From Nemertoderma westbladi (Eukaryota > Xenacoelomorpha > Nemertodermatida > Nemertodermatidae), in assembly GCA_032718475.1 (NCBI GenBank), contig JAUCBJ010005426.1:1-61594 (forward strand): 61,594 nucleotides of DNA. Direction: 5' to 3'. Below are positions 10,850 through 22,384 of this stretch, in pieces. How positions within the stretch are numbered: position 1 is the stretch's first letter; the number at the start of each line of letters is the position of its first letter. A program made the translations under genes and the position numbers. Under the pieces are notes generated by a model that was not told the DNA's origin, did not search any database, and saw only the letters and a list, made by a program, of their open reading frames with translations.

Positions 10850-12055
10850 CCTTTCAATGCTCATTTTATTTTGTCTACCACTACTACTATAATCGGCCTG
10901 CTGCCTTGAGACTGAACATTGAGTTGAGATGCTATGACACAACTCCCTACCCCCCATGAATTTCGTGAGATTATCTGCATCTTCAAGGCCAGTGTCCTTT
11001 AGGGGGCGTCTCACGGAAGTCATGGGCTGTCCACCATGCTTATTTTCTCCATGGGGCTGCCAAAGCACAAGATTGTGCTCAAGCTGATCCTCATGGCGAA
11101 AACAATGTCCTGCAAAGCGACTTTGTATCGCCAGGGGCGCCTTTGTTCTAGTGTCAAGCTTGGGGAAACCAATGAACATATATAGTGTCTGATTGGAGAT
11201 GTGTGCATTGTACTTGACGGTGGACTCTCATAGAGGAGTACTGGAACTACTGCTGCTCTAAATAAACGGACCTTAAGTTTCCGATGAATTCTGTGTGACT
11301 TCCAAATCATGGAAAGCCCATTCAATACTACCTATATTACCTAATATTACATATTCATGATTACAGGTAACATAAGTCGCCCTCAAGCTCAAACATACCA
11401 TCCTTTGAGCTTATGCCCATCCTATCATAGATTTGTTGAAGACTTTCAAAGTTAACTGTCAAAATTTTGGTCATTTTTGAGTTAACAAAAAGACCAACAC
11501 TAGAAGCAGCCTGTTTAAATGAACTGAGAAGCCATTGGGCTCCCTCTAGTGATTCTGAGAGGAATCCAACGTCATCACCAAAGTCTAAACCAGTTAGGTA
11601 CTTAACAGGATTTCTTCAACTTCTGGAGCCAGTCCAGAAGGTGCAGTTACCATCATTCAATCATCACTATGATGATCTAAGGACATGTGTAGAACATAGT
11701 CAACCACAATAATGAATAAGATAAGAATGGTGCAAGTGTGTCTCCCTGGAGGACGCCCCATAACACTTAGAATCGTTATGTGTCACATCAACAGTAGACA
11801 CAAATATCGTCGAACCATCGCATACTGATCTGATTGCTGCAATCATTTCATCAGCATCCCATATATTGAAAGTATGCTGAACATACGTGAGAGAGAGACT
11901 GAATCAAATGCCTTGACGAAGTCATAATAGGCAGACGTCTGTCTCTCTTTGATAATAACTCTTATATCATCCTTCTAAGTGCCAGGATAGGTACCAACCA
12001 CTCACAATCTCTACGGAAGCCATTCTGATTTCCACGTAGTAGTAGCAAATATTTT
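10850..12055 (-). pseudogene. Decayed LINE reverse transcriptase copy
   Basis: Minus-strand relic of the LINE whose better copy lies at 38517-39848. Matching blocks are the RT start near 12030-12051 (TGGAAATCAGAATGG), the palm and thumb region antisense to 11467-11712, the KLKVRLFRAAVVPVLLY block at about 11235-11290, the SLTLEQ block near 11145, and the PHGENKHGGQPMT block near 11030. Multiple stops and shifts make it inactive. The catalytic FADD region is not readable as intact. It lies in intron 5 between the two nested genes. Confidence 0.8.
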
Positions 12056-12861
12056 TCTATCCATGCGTAAATATATTTGCGGAGCTTGTAATATAAAGGT
12101 GTGTGGGAACCATAATTTTCAGCTCGATATCATTTCGCATTTATCATTTCTCATTGTAGTTATGCGTTTAATTTTGTTTTAGAGTCAACATTTATCACAA
12201 TCATAGGGAATACAAATTTTTTAAAATACAAAGTTTTGTAAAAGCCAAAGTTCAAAATCATAAATCAGTTTTATTGATTGCCCACGAAAACATTTATTTA
12301 CCATGGGACTAACACTGTACACAGCTAAAGGCCCGAACTGTTGACTGTCAACTATGGTGGCCCTGAGCGGCCAGTTTTGCAAGTTTTGTACTCTTTTTTT
12401 TGTTTCCCCGACTTTTGCAAACTCGTTCGAACAACTTTACAAAACTCGGGGAAACAAATCTAATTGGCTGGAGTGGTTTCTATACCAACAAACACCCAAT
12501 CAACTTTGTTTCCCCGTCTTTTGCAAACACGTTCGAACGAGTTACGAAACGAGCAAATTTTTCATGATACGAAAAATATACGTAGGAGGAGAGGCGAGGC
12601 CTGTGTGATTTTAAAAAATACGAAACTGAAACGAAATATATATGAAAACGAATTTAAATTCGTTGCGTTTCCTTGTCCTATGATGAAGGTGTGTTAAAGG
12701 TAACGCGTTTGGTGACAAGCTCTAAACGAGTACACCAATTTATTTAGTACTAATAACTCATTAGTAGTACATGTTAGCTCAAAAGGTAATTAAAAATACT
12801 AAACAAAAATTATAGTTGCAGTATACAAGATGAAATTAAATTATATCTACGTGACGTGTCA
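12056..12861. other. Non-coding stretch between LINE relic and transporter
   Basis: Mostly AT-rich. It includes the hairpin repeat at 12398-12458 and a diverged second half-copy at about 12508-12555. It should also hold the 3' UTR of the riboflavin transporter (directly left of 12862); no clear polyadenylation signal could be assigned. Confidence 0.5.
12398..12458. repeat. Imperfect hairpin with partial second copy
   Basis: TTTGTTTCCCCGACTTTTG at the left pairs with CAAAACTCGGGGAAACAAA at the right, around a core with the palindrome GTTCGAAC. The left arm and core recur at about 12508-12540 (TTTGTTTCCCCGTCTTTTG). It looks like a small inverted-repeat element or its remnants; function unknown. 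Confidence 0.6.
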
Positions 12862-14259
12862 TTACTCCCCACACGGGTTATATTGGATGAATAAATTAGT
12901 ATAATTAATGAGCACGAATGTAATTAGTGCCCCTATTAAGGAGCCGGACTGCATTGTTATACCGTAATGGAGCAAAGCGTTACGCCCCCCAGTGGTAAGC
13001 AACGTAGCTACGCACGCTTTAACATAACTAAAAGCAGCAGAGTTCACGATCGCTGCCGTCACTATGAGACTGTCGCCTACGGGGTTGCCTAGCAACGGCG
13101 GAGTGGGGCTGAGTGCGGCGGCGCACAGGATGTAGGCTGCGAGGGCTGTACCGAGAACGGTACACCCGGATATTAAAGAAAGGGAGCGAGCGGGGTACCA
13201 GAGTGCGAGGAAACAGAACAACGGGTTCGCGAGTTGGGAGAGTGACACAGAGAGATGGTAAACTGTGGATCCGTAAGGAATACACGAATAGGGGAGTACG
13301 GAGGGAATTATTCCGTTTACGAAACCGCAAATCACAGCTATCTGAACTAGCAGATTTATTAGGTCGCAACGCGATATGGAAGGATTAATCGGTAGAACTC
13401 TGGGAAGAACTAATGATTTATCATTGCCGTCGTTCTCGAATATCGGATTATCAACCTGCGTTTGTTGAACATCATCCTTGCGTAGGGGATTAATTGTGTG
13501 AGTTTCTTTGTCTCTTTGGCTTGCAGTTACAACAATTGATTGCTCAACGGCGGCAGTATCTACGTTGTATTCGCTTTTGGAGATGCTAAGGTAATTGAGA
13601 AGCCAGAAGGATATCGAAGAAACAAACATAAAGAAGGAAATTGTAGCGAAAAAAGGCGCAACCCCGTAAAGAGGTTGGTTTACAGGTATAGATGGTTCGA
13701 TTGGAGTTATAGATGAGTTTATCCATAGGTTAGAGTGATTGGTGTTGTTTCCGGGGCATTCTTTGGCTCCGCCAGTGCCCTGAATAAGAGATAGAACACT
13801 GGGCAACAACGAACTGAGTCCCTGACCAATACAGAACGCCGTCATATACTCACCCCGGAAACGGCCCATATAAGGGAACTCTGTCACGCTACCTGTGGTG
13901 GCGGCTGCCGCCAAGAAAAATGTCAAAAGGAAAAGGGGAGAACTGCGTAGGGCCCCGCCAATCCAAGTTGTGTAATTCCAGAACGCAGCGACGAGAGCGG
14001 AGCCTAGGAAACTAACTGCACGGATGGCGTAAATAACGGGAATCTCGTATTTACGGTTGTCTTTGCAACATTTACTGGCGATTGTGAATGCCAGTGGGGC
14101 GATATTGGAGAGTTGTATGAGTATGGTTAGATAGGAAGACAGGGTCCATTGTTCCGGTAAAGTGACTACGAACAGCGGTAGTTGGGCGAACAGGGCGATA
14201 ACAGTGACCCATGAACCCAACCCGAACAAACAGACGACCATATACACAATAATATTCAT
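12862..14259 (-). CDS. Riboflavin transporter, SLC52A family
   Basis: Encodes 465 residues, close to the 445-470 usual for SLC52A proteins, which carry riboflavin across the plasma membrane. The N-terminal block MVVCLFGLGSWVTVIALFAQ followed by LPLF, LPEQW, SYLTILIQLSNIAP matches the family start, and the second-half block NGIIPSVLPYSCIPYGSTVY followed by HLSVSLSQLANP is also diagnostic. About ten to eleven hydrophobic segments are visible, with a glycosylatable loop (NNTNHSN near residue 170-176) and a long polar loop at about 230-290. The start is the ATG giving the family N-terminus. It is intronless and nested in intron 5 of the large gene on the same strand; the 32-bp array lies about 530 bp upstream. 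I cannot say which vertebrate paralogue it corresponds to. Confidence 0.93.
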   Translation of the reverse strand: MNIIVYMVVCLFGLGSWVTVIALFAQLPLFVVTLPEQWTLSSYLTILIQLSNIAPLAFTIASKCCKDNRKYEIPVIYAIRAVSFLGSALVAAFWNYTTWIGGALRSSPLFLLTFFLAAAATTGSVTEFPYMGRFRGEYMTAFCIGQGLSSLLPSVLSLIQGTGGAKECPGNNTNHSNLWINSSITPIEPSIPVNQPLYGVAPFFATISFFMFVSSISFWLLNYLSISKSEYNVDTAAVEQSIVVTASQRDKETHTINPLRKDDVQQTQVDNPIFENDGNDKSLVLPRVLPINPSISRCDLINLLVQIAVICGFVNGIIPSVLPYSCIPYGSTVYHLSVSLSQLANPLFCFLALWYPARSLSLISGCTVLGTALAAYILCAAALSPTPPLLGNPVGDSLIVTAAIVNSAAFSYVKACVATLLTTGGRNALLHYGITMQSGSLIGALITFVLINYTNLFIQYNPCGE

Positions 14260-14785
14260 TATTTGTTATTAATTAGCAGACATTCATCTGTTTTCCATTT
14301 ATTTAAAAAATACATTTAACTATAAAATAATTATAACTAAATTTAAATAATTATTAATTATTTTCGATTTTTTATAATAAATTATTAACATTTATAAATT
14401 AATCATTACTGTAATAATATTCAAATTAATTTTTAATATTTATTTAATTAATTATCTATACTAAGTTAATATTCGTGAATAATAATTCACTAATATCATT
14501 AGACATGTATACCTCTTTTTAAAAATATCATTACGCCTTTAAATAAATTACTCTGTATATATTATAATGCTTCAGCTTAATTAATAGTAGGCCTAATTTA
14601 ATAAGTACTCTATAAACTTAATTATTTAAACTTTATGAGGCAACCAACCAAAGCCTAATTAATAATCTACTTAAATTCAACCTTTGAGTTGTTAGACACA
14701 TACGTAATGTGCTATCCCATTTATTGTTATAGTCAAATGACGTAAATTCATTTCATCAAGAATGGAAATTATATTGATCTACTGA
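14260..14785. other. AT-rich region upstream of the transporter
   Basis: Strongly AT-rich with many TTAATTA and TTTAAATA runs and no open reading frame of note. It must contain the transporter's promoter if the gene is transcribed locally; no specific element can be assigned. Confidence 0.5.
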
Positions 14786-17700
14786 CATAGCCTGTGCTTT
14801 CCTTTGACTGATCCACTGTCTGTCTGAGCTTTCCTTTGACTGATCCACTGTATGTCTGAGCTTTCTTTTGACTGATCCACTGTATGTTTGTGCTTTCCTT
14901 TGACTGATCCACTGTCTGTCTGTGCTTACCTTTGACTCATCCACTGTCTGTCTGTGCTTACCTTTGACTGATCCACTGTTTGTTTGTGCTTACCTTTGAC
15001 TGACCCACTGTCTGTTTGTGCTTACCTTTGACTGATCCACTGTTTGTATGTGCTTACCTTTGACTGACCCACTTTTTGTTTGTGCTTACCTTTAGCTGAC
15101 CCACTGTCTGTTTGTGCGTACCTTTGACTGATCCACTGTCTGTCTGTGCTTTCCTTTGACTGATCCACTGTCTGTCTGTGCTTACCTTTGACTGATCCAC
15201 TGTCTGTCTGTGCTTACCTTTGACTGATCCACTGTCTGTCTGTGCTTACCTTTGACTGATCCACTGTTTATTTGTGCTTACCTTTGACTGACCCACTGTC
15301 TGTTTGTGCTTACCTTTGACTGATCCACTGTCTGTCTGTGCTTACCTTTGACTGATCCACTGTCTGTCTGTGCTTACCTTTGACTGATCCACTGTTTATT
15401 TGTGCTTACCTTTGACTGACCCACTGTCTGTTTGTGCTTACCTTTGACTGATCCACTGTTTGTTTGTGCTTACCTTTGACTGATCCACTTTTTGTTTGTG
15501 CTTACCTTTAACTGGCCCACTGTCTGTTTGTGCGTACCTTTGACTGATCCACTGTCTGTCTGTGCTTACCTTTGACTGATCCACTGTCTGTCTGTGCTTA
15601 CCTTCGACTGGTCTACTGTCTGTCTGAGCTCACCTTTGCTGATCCACTGTCTGTATGTGCTTACCTTTGATTGACCCACAGTCTGTTTGTGCATACCTTT
15701 GACTGACCCACTTTTTGTTTGTGCTTACCTTTAGCTGACCCACTGTCTGTTTGTGCGTACCTTTGACTGATCCACTGTCTGTCTGTGCTTTCCTTTGACT
15801 GATCCACTGTCTGTCTGTGCTTACCTTTGACTGATCCACTGTCTGTCTGTGCTTACCTTTGACTCATCCACTATCTGTCTGTGCTTACCTTTGACTGATC
15901 CACTGTTTATTTGTGCTTACCTTTGACTGACCCACTGTCTGTTTGTGCTTACCTTTGACTCATCCACTATCTGTCTGTGCTTACCTTTGACTGATCTACT
16001 GTTTGTTTGTGCTTACCTTTGACTGATCCACTGTCTGTCTGTGCTTACCTTTGACTCATCCACTATCTGTCTGTGCTTACCTTTGACTGATCCACTGTTT
16101 ATTTGTGCTTACCTTTGACTGACCCACTGTCTGTTTGTGCTTACCTTTGACTGATCCACTGTTTGTTTGTGCTTACCTTTGACTGATCCACTTTTTGTTT
16201 GTGCTTACCTTTAACTGGCCCACTGTCTGTTTGTACGTACCTTTGACTGATCCACTGTCTGTCTGTGCTTACCTTTGACTGATCCACTGTCTGTCTGTGC
16301 TTACCTTCGACTGGTCTACTGTCTGTCTGAGCTCACCTTTGCTGATCCACTGTCTGTATGTGCTTACCTTTGATTGACCCACAGTCTGTTTGTGCATACC
16401 TTTGACTGATCCACTGTCTGTCTGTGCTTACCTTTGACTGGCCCACTGTCTGTTTGTGCGTACCTTTGACTGATCCACTGTCTGTTTGTGCTTACCTTTG
16501 ACTAATCCACTGTCTGTCTGTGCTTACCTTTGACTGATCTACTGTTTGTTTGTGCTTACCTTTGACTGACCCACTGTCTGTTTGTGCGTATGTTTGACTG
16601 ATCCACTGTCTGTCTGTCCTTACCTTTGAATGATGGACTGTCTGTCTGAGCTTTCCTTTGACTGATCCACTGTATGTCTGAGCTTTCCTTTGACTGATCC
16701 ACTGTATGTTTGTGCTTTCCTTTGACTGATCCACTGTGTGTCTGTGCTTACCTTTGACTCATCCACTGTCTGTCTGTGCTTACCTTTGACTGATCCACTG
16801 TTTGTTTGTGCTTACCTTTGACTGACCCACTGTCTGTTTGTGCTTACCTTTGACTGATCCACTGTTTGTATGTGCTTACCTTTGACTGACCCACTTTTTG
16901 TTTGTGCTTACCTTTAGCTGACCCACTGTCTGTTTGTGCGTACCTTTGACTGATCCACTGTCTGTCTGTGCTTTCCTTTGACTGATCCACTGTCTGTCTG
17001 TGCTTACCTTTGACTGATCCACTGTCTGTCTGTGCTTACCTTTGACTCATCCACTATCTGTCTGTGCTTACCTTTGACTGATCCACTGTTTATTTGTGCT
17101 TACCTTTGACTGACCCACTGTCTGTTTGTGCTTACCTTTGACTGATCCACTGTTTGTTTGTGCTTACCTTTGACTGACCCACTTTTTGTTTGTGCTTACC
17201 TTTAACTGGCCCACTGTCTGTTTGTGCGTACCTTTGACTGATCCACTGTCTGTCTGTGCTTACCTTTGACTGATCCACTGTCTGTCTGTGCTTACCTTCG
17301 ACTGGTCTACTGTCTGTCTGAGCTCACCTTTGCTGATCCACTGTCTGTATGTGCTTACCTTTGATTGACCCACTGTCTGTTTGTGCATACCTTTGACTGA
17401 TCCACTGTCTGTCTGTGCTTACCTTTGACTGGCCCACTGTCTGTTTGTGCGTACCTTTGACTGATCCACTGTCTGTTTGTGCTAACCTTTGACTAATCCA
17501 CTGTCTGTCTGTGCTTACCTTTGACTGATCTACTGTTTGTTTGTGCTTACCTTTGACTGACCCACTGTCTGTTTGTGCGTATGTTTGACTGATCCACTGT
17601 CTGTCTGTCCTTACCTTTGACTGATCCACTGTCTATCTGTTCTTACCTTTGACTGATCCACTGTCTGTCTGTGCTTACCTTTGACTGATCCACTGTATGT

Positions 17701-20700
17701 CTGAGCGTACCTTTAACTGACCCACTGTCTGTTTGTGCGTAACTTTGACTGATCCACTGTCTGTCTGTGCTTACCTTTGACTGATCCACTGTCTGTCTGC
17801 GCTTACCTTTGACTGACCCACTTTTTGTTTGTGCTTACCTTTCGCTGACCCACTGTCTGTTTGTGCGTACCTTTGACTGATCCACTGTCTGTCTGTGCTT
17901 TCCTTTTACTGATCCACTGTCTGTCTGTGCTTACCTTTGACTGATCCACTGTCTGTCTGTGCCTACCTTTGACGGATCCACTGTTTGTTTGTGCTTACCT
18001 TTGACTGACCCACTGTCTGTTTGTGCTTACCTTTGACTGATCCACTGTTTGTTTGTGCTTACCTTTGACTGACCCACTTTTTGTTTGTGCTTACCTTTAG
18101 CTGACCCACTGTCTGTTTGTGCGTACCTTTGACTGATCCACTGTCTGTCTGTGCTTTCCTTTGACTGATCCACTGTCTGTCTGTGCTTACCTTTGACTGA
18201 TCCACTGTCTGTCTGTGCTTACCTTTGACTCATCCACTGTCTGTCTGCGCTTACCTTTGACTGATCCACTGTTTGTTTATGCTTACCTTTGACTGACCCA
18301 CTGTCTGTTTGTGCTTACCTTTGACTGATCCACTGTTTGTTTGTGCTTACCTTTGACTGACCCACTTTTTGTTTGTGCTTACCTTTGACTGATCCACTGT
18401 CTGTCTGTGCTTACCTTCGACTGATCCACTGTCTGTCTGAGCTTACCTTTGACTGATCCACTGTCTGTATGTGCTTACCTCTGATTGACCCACTGTCTGT
18501 TTGTGCATACTTTTGACTGATCCACAGTCTGTCTGTGCTTACCTTTGCCTGACCCACTGTCTGTTTGTGCGTACCTTTGACTGATCCACTGTCTGTCTGT
18601 GCTTACCTTTGACTGATCCACTGTCTGTCTGTGCTTACCTTTGACTGACCCACTGTTTGTTTGTGCTTACCTTTGACTGACCCACTGTCTGTTTGTGCGT
18701 ACTTTTGATTGATCTACTGTCTGTCTGTGCTTACCTTTGACTGATCCACTGTCTGTCTGTGCTTACCTATGACTGATCCACTGTCTGTCTGTGCTTACCT
18801 TTGACTGATCCACTGTCTGTCTGTGCTTACCTTCGACTGATCCACTGTCTGTCTGTACTTACCGTCGACTGATCCACTGTCTGTCTGTGTTACCTTTGAC
18901 TGATCCACTGTCTGTTTGTGCGTACCTTTGACTGATCCACTGTTTGTCTGTGCTTACTTTAGAATGATCCACTGTCTGTCTGTGCTTACCTTTGACTGAT
19001 CTACTGTTTGTTTGTGCTTACCTTTGACTGATCCACTGTCTGTCTGTGCTTACCTTTGACTGACCCACTGTTTGTTTGTGCTTACCTTTGACTGATCCAC
19101 TGTCTGTCTGTGCTTACCTTTGACTGACCCACTGTCTGTTTGTGCGTACCTTTGACTGATCCACTGTCTGTCTGTGCTTACCTTTGACTGATCTACCGTT
19201 TGTTTGTGCTTACCTTTGACTGATCCACTGTCTATCTGTGCTTATCTTGGACTGATCCAATGTCTGTCTGTGCTTACCTTTGACTGATCCACTGTCTATC
19301 TGTGCTTACCTTCGACTGATCCACTGTCTGTCTGTGCTTACCTTTGACTGACTCACTCTCTGTCTGTGCGTACCTTTGACTGATCCACTGCCTGTCTGTG
19401 CTTACCTTTAACTGATCCACTGTCTGTCTGAGCTTACCTTTGACTGATCCACTGTCTGTCTGTGCTTACCTTTGACTGACCCACTGTCTGTCTGTGCTTA
19501 TCTTTGACTGATCCACTGTCTGTCTGTGCTTACCTTAGAATGATCCACTGTTTGTCTGTGCTTACCTTTGACTGATCTACTGTTTGTTTGAGCTTAACTT
19601 TGACTGATCCACTGTCTGTCTGTGCTTACCTTTGACTGACCCACTGTCTGTTTGTGCGTACCTTTGACTGACCCACTGTCTGTTTGTGCGTACCTTTGAC
19701 TGGTCCACTGTCTGTCTGTGCTTACCTTAGAATGATCCACTGTCTGTCTGTGCTTACCTTTGAGATCTACTGTTTGTTTGTGCTTACCTTTGACTGATCC
19801 ACTGTCTGTTTGTGTGTACCTTTGACTGATCCACTGTCTGTCTGTGCTTACCTTTGACTGATCTACTGTTTGTTTGTGCTTACCTTTGACTGATCCACTG
19901 TCTATATGTGCTTATCTTCGACTGATCCAATGTCTGTCTGTGCTTACCTTTGACTGATCCACTGTCTGTCTGTGCTTATCTTTGACTGATCCACTGTCTG
20001 TCTGTGCTTACCTTAGAATGATCCACTGTTTGTTTGAGCTTAACTTTGACTGATCCACTGTCTGTCTGTGCTTACCTTTGACTGACCCACTGTCTGTTTG
20101 TGCGTACCTTTGACTGACCCACTGTCTGTTTGTGCGTACCTTTGACTGATCCACTGTCTGTCTGTGCTTACCTTAGAATGATCCACTGTCTGCCTGTGCT
20201 TACCTTTGAGATCTACTGTTTGTTTGTGCTTACCTTTGACTGATCCACTGTCTGTTTGTGCGTACCTTTGACTGATCCACTGTCTGTCTGTGCTTACCTT
20301 TGACTGATCTACTGTTTGTTTGTGCTTACCTTTGACTGATCCACTGTCTATATGTGCTTATCTTCGGCTGATCCAATGTCTGTCTGTGCTTACCTTTGAC
20401 TGATCCACTGTCTGCCTGTGCTTACATTCAACTGATCCACTGTCTGCCTGTGCTTACCTTCGACTGATCCACTGTCTGTCTGTGTTACCTTTGACTGATC
20501 CACTGTCTGTTTGTGCTTACCTTTGACTGATCCACTGTCTGTCTGTGCTAACCTTTGACTGATCCAATGTATGTTTGTGCTTACCTTTGACTGATTCACT
20601 GTCTGTCTGTGCTTACCTTTGACTGATCCACTGCCTGTCTGTGCTTACCTTTAACTGATCCACTGTCTGTCTGAGCTTGCCTTTGACTGATCCACTGTCT

Positions 20701-20842
20701 GTCTGTGCTTACCTTTGACTGACCCACTGTCTGTCTGTGCTTATCTTTGACTGACCCACTGTCTGTCTGTGCTTACCTTAGAATGACCCACTGTCTGTCT
20801 GTGCTTACTTTTGACTGATCCACTGTCTGTCTGTGCTTATAC
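14786..20842. repeat. 32-bp satellite array containing splice-donor motifs
   Basis: About 190 units of a 32-bp repeat (plus strand CCTTTGACTGATCCACTGTC, then TGTCTGTGCTTA). On the minus strand each unit reads GTGGATCAGTCAAAG|GTAAGC, an excellent 5' splice site. The first units on the minus strand form the end of exon 5. Segmental duplications are visible: the block with CTTTGCTGATCCACTGTCTG recurs near 15635, 16340 and 17329, and the start block (GTATGTTTGTGCTTTCC) recurs near 16705. Since 32 is not a multiple of three, short open frames arise only by chance; a TAA in GGTAAGC closes one frame of every unit. Confidence 0.95.
20803..20808 (-). other. Inferred 5' splice site of intron 5, inside a satellite unit
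   Basis: AAA|GTAAGC on the minus strand. It is the first full GTAAGC donor met when leaving exon 5 and the only nearby one that keeps the frame into exon 6. The same motif recurs every 32 bp for about 6 kb downstream. Confidence 0.5.
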
Positions 20843-20955
20843 AGCGCAGTATCACTCCGCCTCTCACTTCTTCCTCTAGAAACCCGACGATGTAATTCTC
20901 CTTTCAGTTCCGCCATTGCCGAGACATCAGAAGAACAACGTCGCAACATATTCTC
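20809..20955 (-). CDS. Exon 5 of the large minus-strand gene
   Basis: The acceptor TTGTTTCTGTAG precedes 20955. The exon is open from GAG AAT ATG TTG through MAELKGELHRRVSRGRSERR to a tail made of the first satellite unit (LYKHRQTVDQSK). Two donors are possible: CT|GTATAAGC after 20843 (113 nt, wrong phase for exon 6) or AAA|GTAAGC after 20809 (147 nt, 49 codons, phase 0, matching exon 6). Reading on past the second donor meets TAA in the next unit. I therefore prefer 20809. The basic, Ser-rich composition fits the neighbouring exons, and phase 0 at the start fits exon 4. Only transcript data can settle the donor. Confidence 0.55.
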
Positions 20956-20999
20956 CTACAGAAACAAAAGAACTGAGAACAAAAAGTGCCGTATATTTA

Positions 21000-21492
21000 A
21001 AAGTTGGTTTCCCACTTTGTGTGCACCACACAAAAGTTGGTTTCCTACTTTGTGTTCACCACACAAAAGTTGGGTTCCCACTTTGTGTTCACCACACAAA
21101 AGTTGGGTTCCCACTTTGTGTTCACCACACAAAAGTTGGGTTCCCACTTTGTGTTCACCACACAAAAGTTGGGTTCCCACTTTGTGTTCACCACACAAAA
21201 GTTGGGTTCCCACTTTGTGTTCACCACACAAAAGTTGGTTTCCTACTTTGTGTTCACCACACAAAAGTTGGGTTCCCACTTTGTGTTCACCACACAAAAG
21301 TTGGTTTCCCACTTTGTGTTCACCACACAAAAGTTGGGTTCCCACTTTGTCTGCACCACACAAAAGTTGGGTTCCCACTTTGTCTGCACCACACAAAAGT
21401 TGGTTTCCCACTTGGTGTTCACCACACAAAAGTTGGGTTCCCACTTTGTGTTAACCACACAAAAGTTGGGTTCCCACTTTGTGTGCACCACA
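21000..21492. repeat. 33-bp satellite array
   Basis: About 15 units of a 33-bp repeat (AAAAGTTGGGTTCCCACTTT then GTGTTCACCACAC). The length is a multiple of three and stops are absent in several frames, so overlapping open frames of 60-208 codons appear on both strands; none resembles a protein. It lies in intron 4, just upstream of exon 5. Confidence 0.95.
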
Positions 21493-21858
21493 CATATCCG
21501 TCCGGAAATTTTGTGTTTATATTTCATATTATATTACAATAAGAAAAATATATATTAAATTCCATGCTAAACAGCGAATTAGCATAACAACATTTGAAAA
21601 ATGAATGATAAAAGTAGTAAAAATGTAGACATGACCTCCTGACCATCAACGACTTGAAGACATGACCGGCAGAGCCTGTATGAAAGCAGCTCCCATCACT
21701 CTGTCAGCCATACTATTTGTTTATTATGTTTATCTTTATTATGTTTATCATTAAGCTGAGTTTTCACAAAGATTGTAGAACCACATTGCTTTGAACCACA
21801 AGCACGAAATGCTGCAAGAGCTGCACTGGCTCTACTAATGCACAACATTAAAGAAGGG
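21493..21858. other. Intron 4 spacer
   Basis: AT-rich sequence between the 33-bp array and the 181-bp duplication. No gene or element is visible. Confidence 0.5.
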
Positions 21859-22221
21859 CAGTGATTTTTTATGTCCTTTTATTTGACTTTTTTTGTCATT
21901 TTTTTTTACGAATTATACATAATGACTTTTGTTGTCCTTTTAATGACTTTTATTGTCCTTTTAATGACTTTTTATGTATGTATTTCTTCAAACTGTCAGA
22001 CTGCTGATTTCTGGACTGTCAGACAGTTGATTTCACTAGGCAGTGATTTTTTATGTCAATTTATTTGACTTTTTTTGTCACTTTTTTTTACGAATTATGC
22101 ATAATGACTTTTGTTGTCCATTTAATGACTTTTATTGTCATTTTAATGACTTTTTATGTATGTATTTCTTCAAACTGTCAGACTGCTGATTTCTGGACTG
22201 TCAGACAGTTGATTTCTCTAT
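21859..22221. repeat. 181-bp tandem duplication
   Basis: Two copies of a 181-bp segment start at 21859 and 22040 (GCAGTGATTTTTTATGTC). Each ends with a stretch containing two CTGTCAGAC motifs. Differences are few substitutions. It is probably a recent duplication in intron 4; not coding. Confidence 0.85.
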
Positions 22222-22384
22222 GCCTGTGCCAAAACATTCCATGATTCCATGATTTATAGACTATGAGATAGATTTCCATATGCGCCTGTGGTAAAAAGAC
22301 TCTATATTTAATAGTTTGTGGTTGTTGTTGATAATCGATTACCACATGACGTAGCAAAACACTAATTTTATAGCCAAAAACAAT

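Noticed and set aside
15630-20599. Minus-strand open frames of 60-101 codons in the 32-bp array
   Set aside because: They arise where a unit's TAA is mutated; no continuous coding. Only the first unit, joined to exon 5, is plausibly translated.
21000-21558. Open frames of 60-208 codons in the 33-bp array
   Set aside because: The period is a multiple of three; several overlapping frames on both strands are open at once. No start context or homology.
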